Shown: positions 58,975 through 64,000 of the stretch, piece by piece
Numbering within the stretch: the stretch's first letter is position 1
Layout: every line of letters begins with the position of its first letter
Source of the DNA: Eucommia ulmoides
Taxonomy: Eukaryota; Streptophyta; Magnoliopsida; Garryales; Eucommiaceae
Length of the DNA stretch: 64,000 nucleotides
Assembly (NCBI GenBank): GCA_016647705.1
Contig: CM028327.1
Coordinates: forward strand, 45,711,114-45,775,113
Reading direction: 5' to 3'
Notes under the pieces: generated by a model
Told to the model about the DNA's origin: nothing
The model's database searches: none
Seen by the model: only the letters and a program-made list of their open reading frames with translations
Position numbers and translations under genes: made by a program

Positions 58975-59775
58975 GCACATGGCATTTTTTGTTCCTACAT
59001 GGCAACTCCATTTCTAATTGTACCAAATTGAAACAAAAATAAAACTTCAAGACACAAATTGGTACTTTAAAAACTATTGGGATCATTTGAATATCCACAC
59101 CAAACTTAAGGGTTAAAAGTAAAATATTTCCAAATTTAACTTGACTTAAGTATCTTTGGACGATGTGGAGACGATCCAAAAGGTATGAGGCCATTAAGTC
59201 ATATGAAGCGTTACAACTGATATCAAAATCAATTCTGGTCAAACTGTACAATGGCTTACAATCAATTTGAACATATCTTAATGAAGTAACGGTAAAAAAA
59301 TGTGATTTAGTAATTATTTTTTTACAAAATTATTTGAGTTTAAAATAAAATAGTGGTTTTACACACCAGGCAATTATATTATAGGACAAATTCCGTTTTA
59401 AATCATTTAACTATGATCATATTTCTATGTGGTTTAATAAGTTTGTACATTTCACTTTAAACAATATATTTTTAATTAAGATTTTAATTAACCATTATGC
59501 GTAATTTGCCTGTTAAATTAAACGGAATTAAGGGCAAAATAGTAAATTTATAATTTATAATTTATAATTTTTATTCATTATTTTATTTTATTTTTTCCTT
59601 TTTTTTCTTTTTTTTTTCTTCCCCTTTCTCGTTGAGCTACACCTCCGGCCCCATTTCTATTTTTCTCTCTTTTTCTTCGGCCAGATCTCGGTGAGTTTGG
59701 GCAAAGATTCCAACACTTCAGTTCTTTCTATTCATTTTTGTGTTATATATTGATGCAGCGAGTTTCGGTTTATTT
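58975..59775 (+). repeat. dispersed repeat, copy 3 of 3
   Basis: A diverged counterpart of 2887-3660 and 9380-10175, with the same order of landmarks and no copia sequence after it. Confidence 0.72.
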
Positions 59776-59879
59776 CAGTTCTCCCTGTTCATTCCAATGA
59801 GTTTCGTGTTCAGTTCTCTCCATTCAGATCTAAGTTATTGATAGAGAAAAACAAGCTATTAATTTCCTTTTTCGAGTTA

Positions 59880-60433
59880 ATTTTGCTAATTTAATGGGAA
59901 AACAAGCCCAAAAATAAAAAATGATTTTGTAAATTTTATGAAAATTTCAAAATTTGAAAGGTTATACCTCACAAAAAAAATCCTATTTCGCTATTTTTAT
60001 GAAAAACTCAAAATTTTCAAAATTTGAAAGATAACTCACAAAAAATTTCAATTTCGCTGATTTTTATTAAAAAAAAAACACGAAATTTTCAAATTGTGAA
60101 AGGCTCTCACAAAAAGTCCACCACAAAAATAAAACCAAATTTTAATACTTTTATGAAAAACTTAAAATCTTAAAATTTAAAAAAAAAAAAAAACTATTCG
60201 AAAAGGCCTATTTCACAATTTTTACGAAAAAATCAAAATGTTTAAAATTTAAAAGGCTATAATTCACCAAAAAAAAAAAAACAAACTAATTTCGCTAATT
60301 TTATGAAAAAATTGAAGCCTTTAAATTTTAAGAGGTTATAGCTCACCAAAAATCCAATTTCATTATTTTTATGAAAAATCAAAATCTTAAAATTTTGAAA
60401 GGGTATATATAGCTCAAAAAGAAAAAGAAAAAG

Positions 60434-60468
<35 letters not shown>

Positions 60469-61165
60469 GATTTTACTAATTTTAGGAAGAAACTTGAAAT
60501 CTTCAAATTTTGAAAAGATATAGCTCACAAAAAGGCCAATTTTGCTATTTTATGGGAAAAAAAAATTAAAATCTTCAAAATTTTGATTGGTTATAGCTCA
60601 TAAAAAAAAAAAAAAATCGAATTTTGCTACTTCAAGAAACACTCGAAATTTTCAAATTTTGATATAGCTCACAAAAAGTCCGATTTGGCTATTTTTATGA
60701 AAAATTCGAAATCTTCAAATTTTGAAAAAGGCTCACAGAAAAATTTGATTTCACAAATTTTATGACAAATTCGAAATCTTCAAAATGGTTGTTCACTTTG
60801 ACCGTTAAGAGTATGTAACTTGTTTCTAGTCTTTGTTTCTCTTGCATTCTATCTCATCTTATCACATTTTGTTCCGCGAGATTTAAAAATCACCATCAAT
60901 ACCCAATGAATCTTCAAATTTTCAAAGGCCATAGCTCATTAAAAAAAATTATTTCGCTATTTTTTTTATGAAGAACTCAAAATCTTCAAATTTTGAAAGG
61001 TTATGACTAAAAAACCCCGTAGTTGCTCTTTTGAAAAATTTGAATCTTCAAATTTTGAAAGGTTCTAACTCACAAAAAATTCCGATTACGCTAATTTCAT
61101 AATTAAAAAATAATAATAAAAAAAAACCTCGAAGTCTTAAAATTTTGAAAGGTATGGATCAATAT
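59880..61165. repeat. degenerate ~70-bp tandem repeat (satellite-like)
   Basis: About 16 units spaced mostly 62-80 bp, each with the core CTTCAAATTTTGAAAGG, then TTATAGCTCACAAAAA, then TCCGATTTCGCTATTTTTATG. Cores lie near 59949, 60017, 60088, 60164, 60238, 60318, 60383, 60499, 60574, 60649, 60714, 60776, 60911, 60984, 61045 and 61127. Units are highly diverged. An unrelated segment of about 120 bp interrupts at 60783-60900, and poly-A lies at 60431-60466. No coding potential. Confidence 0.85.
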
Positions 61166-61984
61166 CTTAAAGATGTAAAATTATGACTCATAGATGAAAT
61201 TATAAAAATCATTCACAGAATTAGTATGTCAAACACTGACAATCAAATAATACTTTAAGATATTTTTTACCAAAATATATAAATAACGGAGTGTCTATAA
61301 ATTTTTTTAAATTAAAACAATTTTAGATGAAAAAGTCCCACAAAAATTTACTTTAAAAAAGTTCTTAATTATACCTTTTTAGGTTTCTATTAAATAGTTA
61401 GAGTATTTTTTTATGCAAAATAAAATATTATTTATAATTGAATAATACAAAAATACTCATGCTATTTTGTTTTTAAATTAGTTTATTGCAATTTGTAATT
61501 CTATATTTCAAATAAAAATAATAAAAAGGAAAACATATGTATATATATATATATATATATTAAATGTTTCTCACATGAATAATAATTAAAAATGTGAGTC
61601 TTTTTTTTTTTTAATCTTTTAAGGAAAATTTAGTATAAATAAATAGTGAAAAAATTCTTGATTTTTATAATAGTTATAGATAGATATAAATAATATTTGT
61701 AATGTATTAAAAGTTAATAGGCATAGAATAGATATATATAAAAAAGAAAAAGAAGTAGGTGAAAATTGTATTAATTTGAAGGACAATTATGTAATTTTAT
61801 TTATCCAAATAAATAGCAACTAAAGTTTGCTTTGTATAATAGAAGAAAAACTAGTTTTAGACCCCATGTCTTGTGCGGGCTTAAACAATTATAATAAATT
61901 TTTAATATTAAAGCATGAAATACATAGATATCATTTAGTTATTTTGATAACAATATCTGGGAGAGCAGATGTATAAATTTTAGT
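61166..61984. other. AT-rich spacer
   Basis: No gene. TA microsatellite near 61541-61560. Confidence 0.4.
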
Positions 61985-62393
61985 ACAAGAATGACGTTTT
62001 GTAAATATTGAATTCACTTATATAAATACACATTTTAATTGTTACTAAACCTTCACTTAATTATTCGTTCACAGTCTTTTGATACTTTTCACACTGTAGT
62101 AAACATTCATTAAAGAAATATAATAGTGACAGATTCACTATTAACGTACATTCACTTAGTCTATTTTTTGTTATCAGTAAACATTTACTTACTCTTCTGA
62201 TACATTAGCGTTATATATATTAGGTTATTAGTGAACATTCACTCACGCTTATAACATATTGATGCCGACATACTCAATTATTTTTTATTCATGACAAACA
62301 ACAGAAAAATACACCAAATAAATTATTGAAGAAAAATTAAAAAAAAAAAAAAGGCGCAAAAAAATGGAAGAGTGAGATAAACATCTCTCTCTC

Positions 62394-63160
62394 CTAACAT
62401 CTAAGATTATCACCAGGAGAAACCCCAAGTTGGTTACAATATTCTTCAAAATATTCGACACGACGGTTAACGGTTTCTGGATTCGCCCCGTCACATTCAA
62501 GTTGGCCGTTAATGGCCCGAATAGTTGCCCCGAATCCCTGACCCGAAGTTATAAGAGAGTGAACGTTGTTCATCCAGTACCATAGGGCCGTCCTGAAGGA
62601 GATAACCGGGTCGGTTGCCACAATGTCCGGATTATTCAACCCGTCAAACCCAATACTGTTTCCGGCAGGTCCATAGTTGAAATTCCATGATAGTTGAATT
62701 GGTCCTCGCCCGTAGTAGGCCCTGTTTGGCGCGCATGGATATTGTGTGTTTGTTTCATCGCAATAATCCCTTGAAGCACCATTAATCTCCTCTATGTAGC
62801 AAAAATCTGCCAAACACAACCTTATTTTATTACTTTTTTAAAAAATTTATTTACTAAAAACACAAAATTAATATTTTTTTTCAAGTCCAAAATTATTATA
62901 CCCCATAAAAATCAGTGTAAAAATTGCATCAATTTTTATGTCGTGTAATGACTTTAGATTTTTGACAGAATTATTGAATTTTTCAAAAAAATATTGTACC
63001 AAGTGAATTGAATGAATAGTGAATTACAAATTTCGGAATCATAACAACAAAAATTAAAGAATTTATTAAATATTTTTATAATTTGGAGGAGATTTATATA
63101 AAATTTAAGAAGTTTTATTTGTTTTTTTCTTTTCCTTTTTTTCAAAATATAGTAGTCATA

Positions 63161-63240
<80 letters not shown>

Positions 63241-64000
63241 TTTAAAGGGTACTTGAATTTTGCTGGATGCTTCCATTATATATAAATAAGAAAATTAAAA
63301 CTTGTAATTTAACGGTTATCTGGTGTGTTTTTAATGGAAGGTATAGTGTTTAAATTCCCTCCTTCAATTATTTCTATCAAAAAAAATATTTTTATGTAGA
63401 AACAGAAATGAAAAGCAAAAACGAATTATACACGTATAATTATGTTTTCATTTTTTATTAATAATTATTTTATTACCAAAAAAAATTAACGTTAATTAGT
63501 GTATGTATCATGCATGGAAAACGTTAACTGGGAAATCAATTAATCAATCATACGTCCAGTCTACCCCGGCCAACGCGCCATTAGGAAGATTGGCAGCAAT
63601 CTGAGCGGTACCACCCACCCTACCCTATCACCTATAAGCGACTTGTAGCGTAGTGGATATCTAACATACCTCCTTGGTTTGTGGAAAGCCTAAAAAAAGG
63701 AAAAAAAAAAAAAAAACTTACGTCCAGTCTCATGGGTGACATGCGCGAAAAAAGCAGCGATCTCACGCCTCGAATCATCGACGGAACCCACCTGCCCAAA
63801 CTGCCCGTAGAAATTCACAGCTTCTAGGAACGCCGATCGCGAGTAGAATCCCCTCCCGGCGCAGCTCGCCTCCGCCTGATCGATAATCCCGTTGAAGAAC
63901 GCGTCTGTCACGATCCCGGCGACCGAGACGCCGTTTTGGGCCGAAACTTGTTTAGGAAAAGCTCCGGCCAGCACTCCGGCAACCAAAATGAGTGTTAGCA
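62394..64000 (-). CDS. class IV-derived chitinase lacking the hevein domain, 5' end outside window
   Basis: Minus-strand paralogue of the gene at 51999. Exon 2 is 62394-62806; exon 1 runs from 63722 beyond 64000, so the start codon and first residues are outside. The visible signal-peptide end ..[12 protein letters not shown] is followed at once by [15 protein letters not shown]. The 38 residues of the chitin-binding domain plus hinge (114 bp, in frame) are missing, leaving signal peptide plus catalytic domain. HETG, CYIEEI and [10 protein letters not shown] are all kept, so catalysis is plausible but binding to chitin would be weaker. A retroposon sits at the exon 1 splice donor (63563-63718); the first donor reads GGAC/GTAAGT. 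The residues around it differ slightly from the + copy (DQAEAS for [17 protein letters not shown] kept). Likely an expressed or recently active gene, not a clear pseudogene. Confidence 0.85.
63167..63236. repeat. (AT)n microsatellite in chitinase intron
   Basis: About 70 bp of uninterrupted TA/AT dinucleotides inside the minus-strand chitinase intron. Confidence 0.9.
63563..63718 (+). mobile_element. short retroposon at the chitinase splice donor
   Basis: 156 bp between identical 12-bp copies of TACGTCCAGTCT (63551-63562 and 63719-63730), ending in an A-rich tail (about 63692-63716). There is a box A-like TAGCGTAGTGGATA near 63646 and a weak box B-like GGTTTGTGGA near 63675, but about 80 bp precede box A, which is unusual for a plant SINE. 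The paralogous site at 52419 is empty. Confidence 0.8.

Larger units (their letters stand above)
61985..64000 (-). repeat. inverted duplication, right arm
   Basis: Reverse complement of 51999-54480, continuing past the end of the window. Confidence 0.9.

Noticed and set aside
62285..62500. Minus-strand 71-codon frame at the chitinase 3' end
   Set aside because: Shifted-frame shadow of chitinase exon 2 (the + copy has the same shadow at 53933).
1..64000. tRNA, rRNA or organelle-derived insertions
   Set aside because: No cloverleaf-capable tRNA gene, rRNA text or plastid/mitochondrial gene was recognised; the tRNA-like boxes seen belong to SINEs.

Overview
This is a nuclear segment of a flowering plant, most likely an AT-rich eudicot. 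Support comes from spliced genes with GT-AG introns, plant-specific gene families, and dense nested plant retrotransposons, SINEs and MITEs. I cannot name the species. All calls come from reading the sequence by eye; no alignment or database search was run.

Layout. (1) 1-19.4 kb holds three tandem copies of a small secreted-peptide gene of the PIP/PIPL type (C-terminal SGPS motif). Copy 1 (1829) is frameshifted, copy 2 (8342) is intact, and copy 3 (18592) has an altered peptide motif and a damaged TATA box. Copies 1 and 2 lie in a 6.5-kb direct duplication (743-7245 and 7246-13721) whose junction cuts a decayed Ty1/copia element. That element carries a solo LTR (5071-6345, duplicated at 11581-12822), and its 3' half carries a second, 2.7-kb solo LTR (14743-17442). 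(2) 19.4-32.3 kb is retrotransposon sequence: a Ty3/gypsy 3' end, then a copia element with 5' LTR and PBS that is split by a solo LTR and a PIF/Harbinger-like MITE. (3) 32.3-42.4 kb holds a palindromic MITE, a C26 tract and a second tandem duplication with two lachrymatory-factor-synthase-like SRPBCC genes. The first is a TE-disrupted, 3'-deleted pseudogene; the second (41490-41972) is intact. (4) 44.0-47.3 kb starts with a CACTA terminus and contains same-strand fragments of an SH3-domain protein (SH3P) gene and of a tonoplast sugar transporter (TST/TMT) gene, which suggests gene capture. (5) 51.9-64.0 kb holds an inverted pair of GH19 class IV chitinase genes. The + copy is complete with a hevein domain. 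The - copy has lost exactly the hevein domain in frame, runs off the window end, and has a retroposon at its splice donor. The spacer holds a minus-strand solo LTR and a degenerate ~70-bp tandem repeat.

Function. The three genes that look usable (PIP-like peptide, LFS-like protein, class IV chitinase) belong to families tied to defence or stress. Each sits beside a diverged or broken duplicate, so the window looks like a birth-and-death landscape of small defence gene families driven by repeats. There is no sign of an operon-like or otherwise coordinated system.
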